Positions 45,680-57,387 of a stretch of DNA of 64,000 bases are shown here, piece after piece. The notes below the pieces were generated by a model that had not been told where the DNA came from, made no database searches, and worked only from the letters and a program-made list of their open reading frames with translations. This stretch comes from Chamaecyparis obtusa (taxonomy: Eukaryota > Streptophyta > Pinopsida > Cupressales > Cupressaceae): positions 1,291,501-1,355,500 of the forward strand of contig BSBK01001118.1 in NCBI GenBank assembly GCA_027943335.1. The letters run 5' to 3'. Position 1 is the stretch's first letter. Each line of letters starts with the position of its first letter. The translations under genes were made by a program, and so were the position numbers.

Positions 45680-47905
45680 ACACCTTATCAACACAGTCCT
45701 AAAATCGAAATCAATGGAAATGCCAAGTATCTGTAATCATACCGCCTCCTTAGAGGCATGAGTAGAAGTCATATACTTTGCTTTAGTGATGGACAAAGCA
45801 AATTTGGGATGCCTCTTACTCATTCAATTGACAACTCCTCCAAACAAAATACATAGCCATTAATGGACCTTTGACTATCCAAGTATCCTATCAAATCCAC
45901 ATCAACAAATCTATGTATGTCCAATGACTAAACCACATCATCAATACTATGATAAACCAAACAATAATCAGAAGTACCTCGCAAATACCTTAACACCCAT
46001 TTTAAAAAATACAATGCTCTTTATTTGGAGTAGACATAAATTTTCTTACCAATTGAACCAAACCCTTACAACCAAATACCTTTAAATGTACAATTGAAGG
46101 CTTTCTACCTGTTCACACTTCATACGGAGTTTTCTCAATAATATTTGAACAAGGAGATCTATTCATCAAATAACAAGTAATACCAACAAATTTTTCCCAA
46201 AAGCATTTGTCAAGCTTACCACCACTTAAAACACGCCTACTCTTTCCATTATGACTCAATTAATTCTTTATGCTACCCCATTAGTTAATAATATTCATCT
46301 CCATTGTCATCCCTCAACAATTTTATCTTATAATCTGATTATTTTTCCACTAAGGCCTTAAATTCCTTAAATTTGGTGAAAACTTTAGACTTAGAATGTA
46401 TAAAATAAATCCAAGTGTATCTCAACAAATCATCAATGAAGGAAACATCATACTGAGGTATACCCTAAAAAAATTCACTCCAAGGACCACACACATCAGA
46501 ATGAATAATTTATAATAATCTCTTCGCCTTATAGATTCCTTTACAAAATGTTGATCTCTTTTGTTTACTAAACACGTAATGCTCAATGAAGTCTTTTTTC
46601 TCAACAAAATAATTATAACGACTACCAACATGCTTTTTATTTAGAATGGTCTTAAGACCTTTTTCACCAATGTGACTCAATTTTTGGTGCTACATCATAC
46701 ATGCATTTTTAGTGCTAGTTACATTGGCAGAGTTACAAAAAATTGAGGCATTAAGCTGAAACAAATTCCCTATCCAAGATCCTTTAGCTATCACCAAACT
46801 CCCTCTTACCAACTTGCATCCAGACTTGTCAAATGTCACATGCATTCTAAAATCATTCAACTTGGATACAAAAAGAAGATTTCTAACAAATCCTAGTGCA
46901 AAACATTATCAATGGTTTTTACTCTTGTATCATTGAAACACAACTTTATTTTTCTTTTAACAAGAAGATTCTTCATGTTTTTTTCACCAAGGGAAACATC
47001 TCCCCCATCATATACTTTTTAAGAGGAAAAACACTCTTTGTGAAAGGTCATGGGGTAGGAAGCATCTAAATCAATAAGCAAAAGATCATCACTAACAATG
47101 TGCAAAAATAAATAAAGTATCAGACTCATCATTGAAGGAATTTTTCATGAAAGAATCGACACTATTTTTCTTAAATCTACATTCCTTCTTTGCATGCCCT
47201 CTTTTCCCACAATTCCAACACTTTTCTCTTTCTAGGGATCATCGATCATCCTCTAGATTTCTCCCCTTTTTATCCCATTTCAACCATTTTTATTTCATCC
47301 TTCCTCATACATGGAAGGCATCTTGGGAACCAATGTTCATATAGTTTCTTTGCATCCCTTTCAAAAAGAAGTACAAAAATCAAGTTGTCCATTTTTGGCT
47401 TTGTACTACCACTGCTAATACTAACAATCTAATTTTCTCAAGATTTAGAAAAAGAACAAAGAAACAAGAACATTTATTTTCATCTTCTAGTTTAATAACT
47501 ATTGATACAAATTAACTTATAATTAGATTTAAGGCATTCAATTGAATTGTAACAAATTCACCCTCTTTCATTTTCAAAGAATATAATAACCTTCTCTTGA
47601 GACGTAACTTGCTGGAAAGAAAAAATTAGATTGATGAATGTCACCAATCCTCTTCCACAATGTGTTGCATTATCTTTTGTGGGGACATTCAAGAGGACAT
47701 AATTGATAAGACAAAAATGTATGGCTTGTCATGCCTTCTTGTCCAATTTCTTCCAATCTTCATCTGACAAAGAAGGGTCCTTTCATTTCTCTTCATGTGA
47801 AATTAGCAACCACTGATCTATTTCCTCCAAAAGATCTTCCATCTTTAGGTTCTACATCTCATAGCCAGTGCCATTGAATTTCTCAATATTGGTGGAAAAA
47901 AAATA
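45680..47905 (-). pseudogene. Decayed copia element 2, gag to RNase H with RT deleted
   Basis: On the minus strand, gag begins near 47880 (KFNGTGY) and continues with DWKKLDKKA and VLLNVPTKDNATHC. A CCHC knuckle CWNCGKRGHAKKEC lies at about 47215-47175. Pre-integrase and integrase follow (IHSDVCGPWSEF, then VSFIDDLLRYTWIYFIHSKS and LLRDDNGDEYY, at 46500-46280). At about 46060 integrase (HLKVFGC) passes within 20 codons to the RNase H connection (MSTPNKEHCIF, YFLLFGL) and then TKAKYMTSTHASKEA at about 45800-45745. RT is missing. Many stops and frameshifts are present. Family and order are clear; borders are not. Confidence 0.75.
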
Positions 47906-48415
47906 AAAATCAATATACCAAACCAGACACCAAATTTATATGGAGAAACCCTTTCAAAGAAAAAACTCCATCAAAGAGAGAGGGCAAGTATGATATTAAT
48001 CTTCAAAAAAGAGACTACAACACTAATGCACTCCACTTCACTTCTCCAAATGATCTTGGAACTGCTTGGGAACATCAAAGAAAATATGATGAACCAACTA
48101 TGCCTTAGCTCCAATTTATAGCAAAATGGGAAGAGAAAAACTATTATTACCCAAAAAGAAAAGGCCAAAACCACCAACAAAAAACCCACACCTTGGAGAA
48201 TGAATAGCCAATAGCCATGATAAAATAATACAACTCTTCAAGTGACTCTTCTTTGGACGTCAAATCCAAAGCCACTTGACTTTAGAAATTATGAATGGTT
48301 TGTATCTTCCAGTGATTGCTCAGTGTAAAATTCCCTGACAATCTACTCATTGAGTGGCTTAATGGTGACAAATCATTCACACGTAACACCCAAATTTATT
48401 TATAGATTTACAAAT
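47906..48415. other. Leader or LTR of decayed copia element 2, cut by gypsy B
   Basis: By position this holds the 5' leader and part of the 5' LTR of the decayed copia element, which is on the minus strand. No primer site or second copy could be recognised. The sequence stops at the ATTAC target duplication of gypsy B and resumes at 57183. Confidence 0.35.
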
Positions 48416-48420
48416 ATTAC
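48416..48420. other. Target-site duplication of gypsy B, left copy
   Basis: ATTAC directly before the LTR; the same five bases follow the other LTR at 57178-57182. Confidence 0.88.
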
Positions 48421-50686
48421 TGTTATACACTAATTTTTGCACCCTTTTCAAGCTCTCTTGGTCTTGATAACCTAGTATAACATGGGAATCATCTCCAGAT
48501 TGTGGGACCTATGCTAACTGAGATGAGACCTCTAGGTTCTAGGTTGGTTCCTCTTGGATAATCACCTTGCTTTACTTTTTTAACAGGAAAGTAAACTCTT
48601 GAAGGAAAAGGGATAGAAGGAATGCATGAAAGGGAAATGACGAAAAGTAAAACTACCTACTAGGTGATACACCGAAATGACATGAACATAATATATTGAC
48701 CAAATTAGCATGAAGGCTCTCAGATCTAATAGAACACAATCTTCCTAAACAGGCTTGCATAAGTATTTCATAGAGAGGCATGAACAAAAGACTCAGACTG
48801 TGACCTGTAAGAAAGTGTTCTCTTTAGCAAAAAGGTATAGGAATGAGACAAAGTGAAAGGGAGTTGAGGTATACCCACAAGATCATTCAAATCAAATCAT
48901 ACACAATAGCACATGAATAAGTTGAAAGAAAGAAGGGCCCTGGAACTCCAAGATTTCTCTAACAAAGCTAGTATATTATACTCATTAAGAGAAATACAGA
49001 CAAGGGAAAGACTTGAGGGAAAAAAAGATGCCACAGAAAGCCTCTATTAAATCTGGTAGACTAATGAAAGATTACAAACTATGGAAACCAAAGGGCAGAA
49101 AGAATGCCACAGATGACTCCTAAGAAAGGAAAACTCTCTTTTTACAATCGTAAAACTCTGAGCTCTAAAAGCTCCAAAAGACTAATATATACATCTCCCT
49201 TTTTGCACATAGGCTTGGAGTAAAATTCTGATTAGGGTTACATAGATTTTTATATAATAATAGAAACCCTAACTTTGTCACTTCTGATCATAAATGCCTT
49301 CTTGAAATATCTTGGTTGATCATATATATTCCTGCATGTCTTTTCCATCGCCATAACTATCTGCAGACAAGCCACCTTGATCCATCTACTTTGCTACAAG
49401 TTGAAAACCTTACGCCACCACCATGACTTTGTCTCTGTAATTAGGGTTCACCATGAATGTTCAAATCCAATCTTCATATATATTTGAATTTAAAAAATAT
49501 AAATGGTCACAGGTGGTGCCAACCCTTCTTGTTCATCGGCGGCTGATATTTAAACCGGCATGGCACCTCAGGAAGCAGAAACAGGTCAGGATGACTGCCT
49601 AGATCTTCGCATCAATTTTCTACTTGCAACTGTCCTGGGAAAATCAATTCCAAGCTACCCCTTTGTCATTCACAGTTCACTACAATAAACCGACATGAAA
49701 CCTTACAGAAAGATTCAAATGTTGGCCTTAACAGCTAATCGATCAAATTTTAAAACACGGTCGTTGATCAGTTTATTTCTTGGTAGATCGGGCGGTCCTC
49801 AAAATTTTCCACAGTAGTCAACAAGCCAACAAGACACATCACAGTCTCTCGGCCAATGAGGAACGTGCATGTCGGCATAACCTGACAACTAGACCCACTT
49901 GTTTGAAGCATTGCATTGTAAGGAAGATCGACAGTTGTCACATGATCACAAGGAACAAGATTAAGCTTTGCGAACATGCGACAACCATCCGATTAAAAGG
50001 AGATTAACCCTCTTAATCAGACACCAAAACACTAGAAAAGTTAACCGCTACGGACCTTTTAAGAAATTGGGCCCACCATAGCAGATGACAATTGGTCGTA
50101 GGTGCACGGATAGAAAATGCTAACGTCAACAAAGAGCTGCGAAGACGCGAAGAAATAGAAAACATCCAGGGTTTTATGCTTGGACAAATATTGAAACCTT
50201 GCAACATAAAACAAGTCATTTCCTATGGATCTTAAAATAGCCATAACTCCCTGGTTGTAACATTTTAGATTATGCGCTCTTATCCAGACCTTGGAAACTC
50301 AATTAACTATCATATGCTAAGGGCACAAGCCATGAAACATCAAAAATTTAGCTCGCAAGTCAAGACTGTGTCACAACTAGGGCAAGGTAGTCCACTTGGA
50401 TTTTTACATATTAGACCATGCACCCTGGACTGAAGCACACTGACATGGAAAACCACCTAAGGCTAAGGGCACAAGCCATGAAACATTATAGATTTTGGGC
50501 ACAAGAAAAAACAAGTTGCAGTAGAGCAGGAAAACTTCACAAAACACTACAGGGAAATAGGCCATTTTCATAGGATTCTTGCTATGATAGGAAAATGGCC
50601 TAATAGGCTAGGCTCAACCCTTGTGGGAGCCTCATTTCACTCCACCTATTGGCCAAAATTTGTATGATAGGAAATTTTGGGTAACA
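48421..50686 (-). repeat. 3' LTR of gypsy B
   Basis: In element orientation it starts TGTTACCCAAAATTTC at 50686 and ends GTATAACA at 48421. It pairs with 54912-57177 and encodes nothing convincing; open frames inside recur in shifted form in the other LTR. Confidence 0.95.
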
Positions 50687-51946
50687 TTTTGGTGATTTCT
50701 GCTGGATGTGAGCCTGTTAGACATGGAAACCAGTGACCTTGATGCAATCCATTGGGCATAGGAGTCATCTCTTGAACACAAAAACTCTTTGACAAAGAGA
50801 AAGATGGAGGGGGGAACAAGACTATGCAAGAGCACTTCTTTGAAAGTAGGAAAGACTAAACTAGAAAGCAAGGATACAAAACTAGGAAAACTAAAATAGA
50901 GATCTACAAGGAAGGACTAACTTCAAAACAAGGCTTCAAGTGGAATCCATTAACTGATATTGGTAAGGCATATCCTTCAATAGTAGACAACTAGAAAGCA
51001 TTATATCCCTTGCACTCTATGATAACAAATGGTCCACCCCAGAAGGAATCAAACTTTGTGTGTCTGCTAGGCTTTGATCTGAACTCATCCCATTTGAGAA
51101 CTACATCTCCAACTTTGAAGTTTCTAGCTCTGGCTCTTTTATCAAAACTTTTCTTCATTTGTACCTGATGGAACTCCATAGCTTTCATGGATTTTTCTCT
51201 GAGTTCCTCTAACTCTATAAACTGAGCATATCTGATTTGTAAGGAGTCTCCTTCTTCAAACAAGACATATTGAGTGGCCAAGTCTAAAGCTGGTAACTGG
51301 ACAACTTAGCTTCTCTGCCATATACTAACATGTAAGGAGAATTCCCAATGATCTTCTTTGGGGTTATCCTATCTAACCATAAGGCAAATTTTAATTTGGT
51401 ATGCCAATCTCTTTGGTTATTTTGTAGGGTTTTCTTGATTATCCTAATCAAGTTCTTGTTAGTTGATTCTACCAAACCGTTGCCCTGAGGGTAGTAATTT
51501 GAACTTGTATTCAGATAAATTCTATTTTTGATTGCCCATTCTGAGACTTTAAGGCCTACGAATGCCAATGCATTATCTGATATTATGGAGTATGGAGTGC
51601 CAAATTTGTTAACTATATCATCATAAAAACTTAAGACAACACTCTCATTTGCTTCTTTCAAGGCAACTGCCTCTGTCCATCTAGTAAAATAATCAGTTGC
51701 AATGATTATCCACTTTTGGCCTACACTAGATGGAGGATTAATCATGCCAATGAAATCAATGCCCCATCTCATGAAAGGTTGCTCTGTCTTGATTGGCTGA
51801 AGGGGCAAAGTTGCAAGCCTTTCTTTTCCTACAAACATGGCACATTTGATGCCTTTCTTTTCCTACAAACTTGCCCCTCTCACTTGGCTGACTACTAACT
51901 CATTGTCACCATAAACTTTTAGGGCTTTGACCCCTTTCTTCCTAGC
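50687..51946 (-). pseudogene. Gypsy B integrase, N-terminal zinc domain lost
   Basis: The frame 51838-51284 reads MRWGIDFIGMINPPSSVGQK, DYFTRWTEAVALKEANES, IISDNALAF, NYYPQGNGLVESTNKNLIR and YMLVYGREAKL, a full integrase core with the D, D, E positions. After a stop the frame 51281-50991 gives the C-terminal part (MKKSFDKRARARNFKVGDVV, LKWDEFRSKPSRHTKFDSFW). The HHCC domain is reduced to a fragment at 51840-51890. There the run TTTGTAGGAAAAGAAAGGC occurs twice 33 bases apart, which suggests a deletion by slippage between short repeats. 50687-50990 is untranslated sequence ahead of the LTR. Confidence 0.9.
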
Positions 51947-52441
51947 TCACTCCAGTCCATTTACTAGGCTTTCATACTCTATAGTGTTGCTAGTGCAGGA
52001 GAAACTAAATCTGAAAGTTGTATAGTATCTTTCTCCTTTTGGGGATACTAGCATAGCACCACCACCAGAGCCATGTCTACTTCTAGCACCATCAAAAAAC
52101 AATTCCCAAACTTGATTGCTCTGATCTTCTAAATTAGTGTCCTCTTTGAGAAGGTTTGGCTCTATGGATCCACTTTCTTGTATCAAGTAGCTTTCCAAAC
52201 CAACATCCCAAATAACATTTTCTTGGACCTCTGAGGCCTTTTCTGATTCTAGTTCATCTAGTAAAATATCAAGGATATTTTCTATCTTAGTGTTTGTTTC
52301 TCTAATAATTGGGAAGTCATTGCTATCAAGTGCAAGGCAACTTGCATTGATCATATTGGACACATATGGTTCTATATGGTGTCCTACCAATGATTTAGAT
52401 TTAATGGTGACCTTGGTCCCATATCTTGTGTGGAAAAGCAT
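51947..52441 (-). pseudogene. Gypsy B RNase H (archaeal-type RNH-like), joined to protease tail
   Basis: The first ~100 codons continue the protease region (MLFHTRYGTKVTIKSKSLVG, then an acidic linker). After about 52140 the frame is an RNase H: WELFFDGARSRHGSGGGAML, LVSPKGERYYTTFRF and TIEYESLVNGLE, ending at a TGA. Beyond the stop it goes on as VYGDNELVVSQVRG. This form (WxLxFDGA... NxxEYESL) is the extra archaeal-type RNase H of Tat-like Ty3/gypsy elements. The expected RT between protease and RNase H is absent. Confidence 0.8.
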
Positions 52442-52447
52442 GTGAGA

Positions 52448-53104
52448 CTAGTCAGAAGAAAGATAGCCTCCTATCTTGGCTGTAAACTCCCTTGACAAAC
52501 ATATGGCAAATAAAGCAGGGAGATCTATGATATATATATTAAGTAGGATGGAGAAATTAGGACTTGCATGGAGGATTAGACTGGTGTCCTTGGCTACACC
52601 TACTGCATTGACAGAGGATCCATCAAGCTGTGTAACCTTCTTTTGGAAGGGTTCATATTTAAGTCCTAATTGGTCAGCCACCTTTTTTGGCATTACAGTA
52701 CTAGTAGCTCCACTATCTACCATATAGTTATGTACTAAGGATTTTCCAATTATCAAAGATACATAAAAGGGAGGTGGCTTTAAGTTCCTACCTTGCAGGG
52801 GATTTTCTATGGAGTTGCTACTTGGAGCCTCCTTTTCTAGATTAGCGTTGACCAACACTGGTTTTTTTGCATCATTAGTAGGCTGAGGAGCTGTCACTTC
52901 ACCCATGGCCCTCCTCAAAATCTCAAGTTTCCCTAGAATAGCCAAAGAGTCCCACATAGACATAGTAACGTTCACCTTCTTCATGTTGTCTACAATGTTG
53001 AAAGGTGTCACAGTGTGTACTCTTTGTTGTTCTTTTACTATGATAGGCTCCACCTCTTTGGAAAGTTGGCCTTCTTTGATAGGAGTGATGAGAGCCTTCT
53101 TCAA
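52448..53104 (-). pseudogene. Gypsy B aspartic protease
   Basis: The frame contains VTAPQPTNDAKKP, then FYVSLIIGKSLVHNYMVDSG and the active site DSGATSTVMPKKVADQLGL at about 52715-52660, followed by LDGSSVNAVGVAKDTSLIL. This is the single-Asp retropepsin of a plant Ty3/gypsy element. A TAG at 52448-52450 ends the frame. Confidence 0.88.
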
Positions 53105-53995
53105 TATGGTAGGAGCATATGGCTACAATGGCTCTACAGATGTAGTGGCTTTAATCCTAGAATCTACTCACTCCATGTCCTGGGCTCTTCTCTTTGACCT
53201 TGTGTTGACAGCAATGGAAGATTCACCATTGACTCCATTGGATTCTTGTTGCTCCCAATTGAAAAGAGCATTCTCATTAGTTTTTGATTATTTTTGAGGA
53301 GTTGACCCACTAGGGGGGGGCTCTGATTAAGCATATGAGGCATTCTGAACCATTAGGACCTGATTCATCCATCAATTTGAACATGTAGCCTAATTGTGAG
53401 GCTGATTACAAGGAAAGCACCATTCATTGTCCAAAGCCATGTTATTTTGACTAGGAACTACATCCCTAACTGGATTTTTAGAATTAAGGGGCGTTGGATT
53501 ATAGGGTTGGAATGGTCTTTCATTAAAATTTTGCCTTTGTCCTTGATAACCTCCTTGGTATGGTGGCCTATTTTGCTGATAGGACTATCCTTGATTCTAT
53601 TATTGTAGAATGGGACCCTAACCTTGTGGCTGGAATGGTGGACTGATTCCTTGCCCCTACTTCTTTAGGTTTTTCACCTCTTTAGTTAAAGTCAATAGTA
53701 GATCTGTCATTTCTTGCTTACTACTTTGCTAACTATTCCTCATTTCTTGTAGCTCTTGAGAGAAACTTGCCTTTGACTCCTCACTGCTAGTACTAGCATG
53801 AGGTGCTAATATGGTGGGAATAGGGGTAAAAGGAATTACTTGCAGAGGTGCAATGGGCTATAGGTTGGGAAAGATGGGCATGGGTGGCCTTCATGCTATC
53901 ATGCCTACTTGGATTAAACAATTTTCAGCCCTGACAGCTACGTCAAAAGCTTGGGGTAAAGAGGTACCTCCCATAGATTGCATCTTGATAGAGAT
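53105..53995 (-). pseudogene. Gypsy B gag C-terminal region
   Basis: A Pro/Gln-rich, low-complexity region on the minus strand (YQGGYQGQRQNF near 53570-53530). It is followed near 53440-53395 by a Cys/His box CFPCNQPH with a stop inside and then ATC, a decayed zinc knuckle. A C run at 53311-53317 (G run on +) coincides with a frame change. Confidence 0.65.
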
Positions 53996-54484
53996 CTAGT
54001 TATTCAAGCTTTGCAAGAAATATAAGAAAGCATGATTGGTTGATGGCCTTACTGAGATTGGAATCATATTCCATGTCTTGAGAAATCTATTGTTGTAGTC
54101 TATCATTTGCTCTTGAGAATCTCTCTTTATGGTTGTTAGCTGCTTAACCAAGGATAAGTTGTCTAATTTGTCTTCAAAGTGTCTACTTAATGCATCCCTA
54201 AATCCATCCCATGAATTAATAGAACTAACAGCTAGAGTTCTAAACCACTCAAGAGCCTTACCTTTGAGAGAGGCTACTAACAACTTAGTGGCCACATCCT
54301 CCTGAGTTATATTGTGTATACTACAGATTGTGGTCACATATCTTATATGTTCAAAAGCTATTGTTTGTCCTTCACCTGTGAAATCAGGTAGACTCTTTAG
54401 TGCCACCAGGGGAACATCATGATGTTGAGAAAAGTTCAATGGACTTCCTTGGTTGAAAGGTGCAAAGGCAAACTGGCAAGCCAT
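53996..54484 (-). CDS. Gypsy B gag, N-terminal domain
   Basis: A 162-codon open frame starts with ATG at 54484. It has the retrotransposon gag core LPDFTGEGQTIAFEHIRYV, then VASLKGKALEWFRTLAVSSI, FRDALSRHFEDKLDNL and SQEQMIDYNNRFLKTWNMI. The capsid-like protein packages element RNA. The frame is open for its full length, but a stop truncates it before the zinc knuckle. The distance from the LTR (about 430 bases) fits a leader with primer site. Confidence 0.85.
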   Translation of the reverse strand: MACQFAFAPFNQGSPLNFSQHHDVPLVALKSLPDFTGEGQTIAFEHIRYVTTICSIHNITQEDVATKLLVASLKGKALEWFRTLAVSSINSWDGFRDALSRHFEDKLDNLSLVKQLTTIKRDSQEQMIDYNNRFLKTWNMIPISVRPSTNHAFLYFLQSLNN

Positions 54485-54889
54485 TGCAGGGGCTAAAATT
54501 TGTTGAGTAGCAACTAAATGGGTTGTATTTGATGTTGGGTTGGAATCCTCTTCTAAATCCCTAGTTAGAGATCTTCCTCTTCTTCTGAGATGAGAGGGAA
54601 AAGATCTTCTCTCTAAAGTATCAGGTGGTGTAGACTATACTCTCCTTGTAGGGGATGTCCTCTAAGTTGATCTCCCTCTATATTTTCTTTTTGGGGGCAG
54701 TTCTGAGAATTCGGTGGACTTTGAGCTCCTTGTCTCAATCTTTCTCATAAACTTTGAACAAGGCTGCTCCTAAATCTTTACACCAGTGGAGTCACCAGAT
54801 ATACTTGATAATTAACCTCTCTAACGTCTATGTTATGCAATCAGTATATTAGAGATAGGACAATCTTTGTAAATAAACTTATTTATGAT

Positions 54890-54907
54890 GTCCCAACAGA
54901 CGTGCCA
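54890..54907 (-). other. Primer binding site of gypsy B
   Basis: On the minus strand TGGCACGTCTGTTGGGAC lies four bases after the LTR end. It begins TGGC like the TGGCGCCGTTGCCGGGGA-type primer sites of some plant gypsy elements, with several differences. I do not assign a tRNA. Confidence 0.55.
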
Positions 54908-54911
54908 GAAT

Positions 54912-57177
54912 TGTTATACACTAAGTTTTGCACCCTTTTCAATCTCTCTTGGTCTTGATAACCTAGTATAACATGGGAATCATCTCAAAGTTGTGGGACC
55001 TATGCTAACTGAGATGAGACCTCTAGGTTCTAGGCTGGTTCCTCTTGGATAATCACCTTGCTTTTCTTTTTTAACAGGAAAGTAAAGTCTTGAAGGAAAA
55101 GGGATAGAAGGAATGCATGAAAGGGAAATGACTGAAAGCAAAACTACCTACTAGGTGATACACGAAAATGACATGAACATAATATATTGACCAAATTAGC
55201 ATGAAGACTCTCAGATCTAATAGAACAGAATCTTCCTAAACAGGCTTGCATAAGTATTTCACAGAGAGGCCTGAACAAAAGACTCAGACTGTGACTTGCA
55301 AGCAAACGTTCTCTTCAGCAAAAAGGCACAGGAATGAGACAGAGTGACAAGGGGTTGAGGTATACCCACAAGATCATTCAAATCAAATCATACACAATAG
55401 CACATGAATAAGCTGAAAGAAAGAAGGGCCCTGGAACTCCAAGATTTCTCTAACAAAGCCAGTATATTATACTCATTAAGAGAAATATAGACAAGGGAAA
55501 GACTTGAGGGCAGAAAAGATGCCATAGAAAGCCTCTATTAAATCTGGTAGATCAATGGAAGATTACAAATTGTGGAAACTAGAGGGTAGAAAGAATGTCG
55601 CGAATGACTCCTAAGAAAGGAAACTCTCTTTTTACAATCGTAAAACTCTGAGCTCTAAAAGCACCAAAAGACTAACATATACATCTCCCTTTTTGCACAT
55701 AGGCTTGGAGTAAAAATTTGATTAGGGTTACATAGATTTTTATATAATAATAGAAACCCTAACTTTGTCACTTCTGATCATAAATGCCTTCTTGAAATAT
55801 CTTGGTCGATCAAATATATGCCTGCATGTCTTTTCCATCACCATAACTGTCTACAGACAAGCTGGCCTTGATCCATCTACTTTGTTGCAAGTTGAAAACC
55901 TTACACCACTACCATGACTTTGTCTCTGTAAGTTAGGTTCACCATGAATGTTCAAATCTAATCTCCACAGATATTTGAATTTAAAAAATATAAACGGTCA
56001 CAGGTGGTGCCAACCCTTCTCATTCATCGGTGGCTGATATTTAAACTGACATGGCACCTCAAGAAGCAAAAATAGGTCAGGATGACTGCCCAAATCTTCG
56101 CATCAATTTTCTACCTGCAACTGTCCTGGGAAAATCAATTCTAAGCTACCCCTTTGTCATTCACGGTTCACTGCAACAAACTAACATGAAACCTTGTAGA
56201 AAGATTCAAATGTTGTCCTTAATGACTAATCAATCAAATTTTAAAACACATTCGTTGATCAGTTTCTTTCCTGGCAGATCGGACAGTCCTCAAAATTTGC
56301 CACAGTAGTCAACAAACCAACAAGACACATCACAGTCACTCGGCCAATGAGGAATGCGCATGTTGGCATAACCTGACAACTGGACCCACTTATTTGAAGT
56401 GTTGCATTATAAGGAAGATTGACAGTTTTCACATGATCGCAAGGAATGAGATTAATCTTTACGAACATGCAACAACTGTTCAATTAAAAGGAGATTAACC
56501 CTCTTAATTAGACACCGAAACACTAGAAAACTTAACCACTTAGGACCTTTTAAGAAACTAGGCCCACCATAGCAGATGGCAATTGGTCTCAGGTGTGCCA
56601 ATAGAAAATGTTGACGTCAACAAAGAGCTATGAAGATGCAAAGAAATAGAAAACATCCAGGGTTTTATGCTTGGACAAATATTGAAACCTTGCGACATAA
56701 AACAAGTCATTTCTTGTGGATCTTAAAATAGCCATAACTCCCTGGTTGTAACATTTCAGAACATGCGCTCTTAACCAGACCTTGGAAACTCAATGAACTA
56801 TCATATGCTAAGGGCGCAAGCCATGAAACATCATAAATTTAGCTCGTAGATCAAGACTGTGTCACAACTAGGGTAGGGTAGTCCACTTGGATTTTTTCAT
56901 ATTAGACCATGTACCCTGGACTGAAGCACACTGACATGGAAAACCACTTGAGGCTAAGGGCGCAAGCCATGAAACATTGTGGATTTTGGGCGCAAGCCAA
57001 AACAAGTTGCAGAAGGGAAGGACAACTTCACAGAACACTGAAGGGAAATAGGCCATTTTCATAGAATTCTTGTTATGACAAGAAAATGGCCTAACAGGCT
57101 GGGCTCAACCATTGTGGGAGCCTCATTTCACTCCACCTGTTGGCCAAAATTTGTATGATAAGAAATTTTGGGTAAAA
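54912..57177 (-). repeat. 5' LTR of gypsy B
   Basis: Same length as the 3' LTR. The inner end TGTTATACACTAA matches 48421; the outer end is marked by the ATTAC duplication at 57178-57182. Confidence 0.95.
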
Positions 57178-57182
57178 ATTAC
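57178..57182. other. Target-site duplication of gypsy B, right copy
   Basis: ATTAC, identical to 48416-48420. Confidence 0.88.
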
Positions 57183-57387
57183 AAACATAGATTATAGGTA
57201 CATCAACAGATAATGTCAAAATAAGGTTTATTCTCCTGTAAATTTCTAGATTTGTTACTATTTCTTTCAATGTTATGATAATACACTAAACTGTATCAAT
57301 CAAAATAGATACTTCATCTTTTCCTATTAATATCGTGAGCAGAACATGAAGAACCTTCATGCAGGTATGTAATATAAAAATAATAGA

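Larger units (their letters stand above)
48421..57177 (-). mobile_element. Ty3/gypsy element B on the minus strand, complete ends, no reverse transcriptase
   Basis: Two LTRs of exactly 2266 bp (48421-50686, 54912-57177) are flanked by a perfect ATTAC duplication. The 4.2-kb interior on the minus strand carries a primer site, gag, protease, an RNase H and integrase, but no RT. By eye the LTRs differ at about one base in 20-30, so it is younger than the copia element. The outer end of the 5' LTR has TT where the other LTR has TG. Confidence 0.95.

Noticed and set aside
49768..50244. Open frames within the gypsy B LTR, partly repeated at 56051-56483
   Set aside because: The two LTR copies differ in frame and length of these readings, so no protein is conserved.
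52476..53608. Plus-strand open frames opposite gypsy B protease and gag
   Set aside because: They are antisense shadows; the minus strand carries DSGAT and the gag core.
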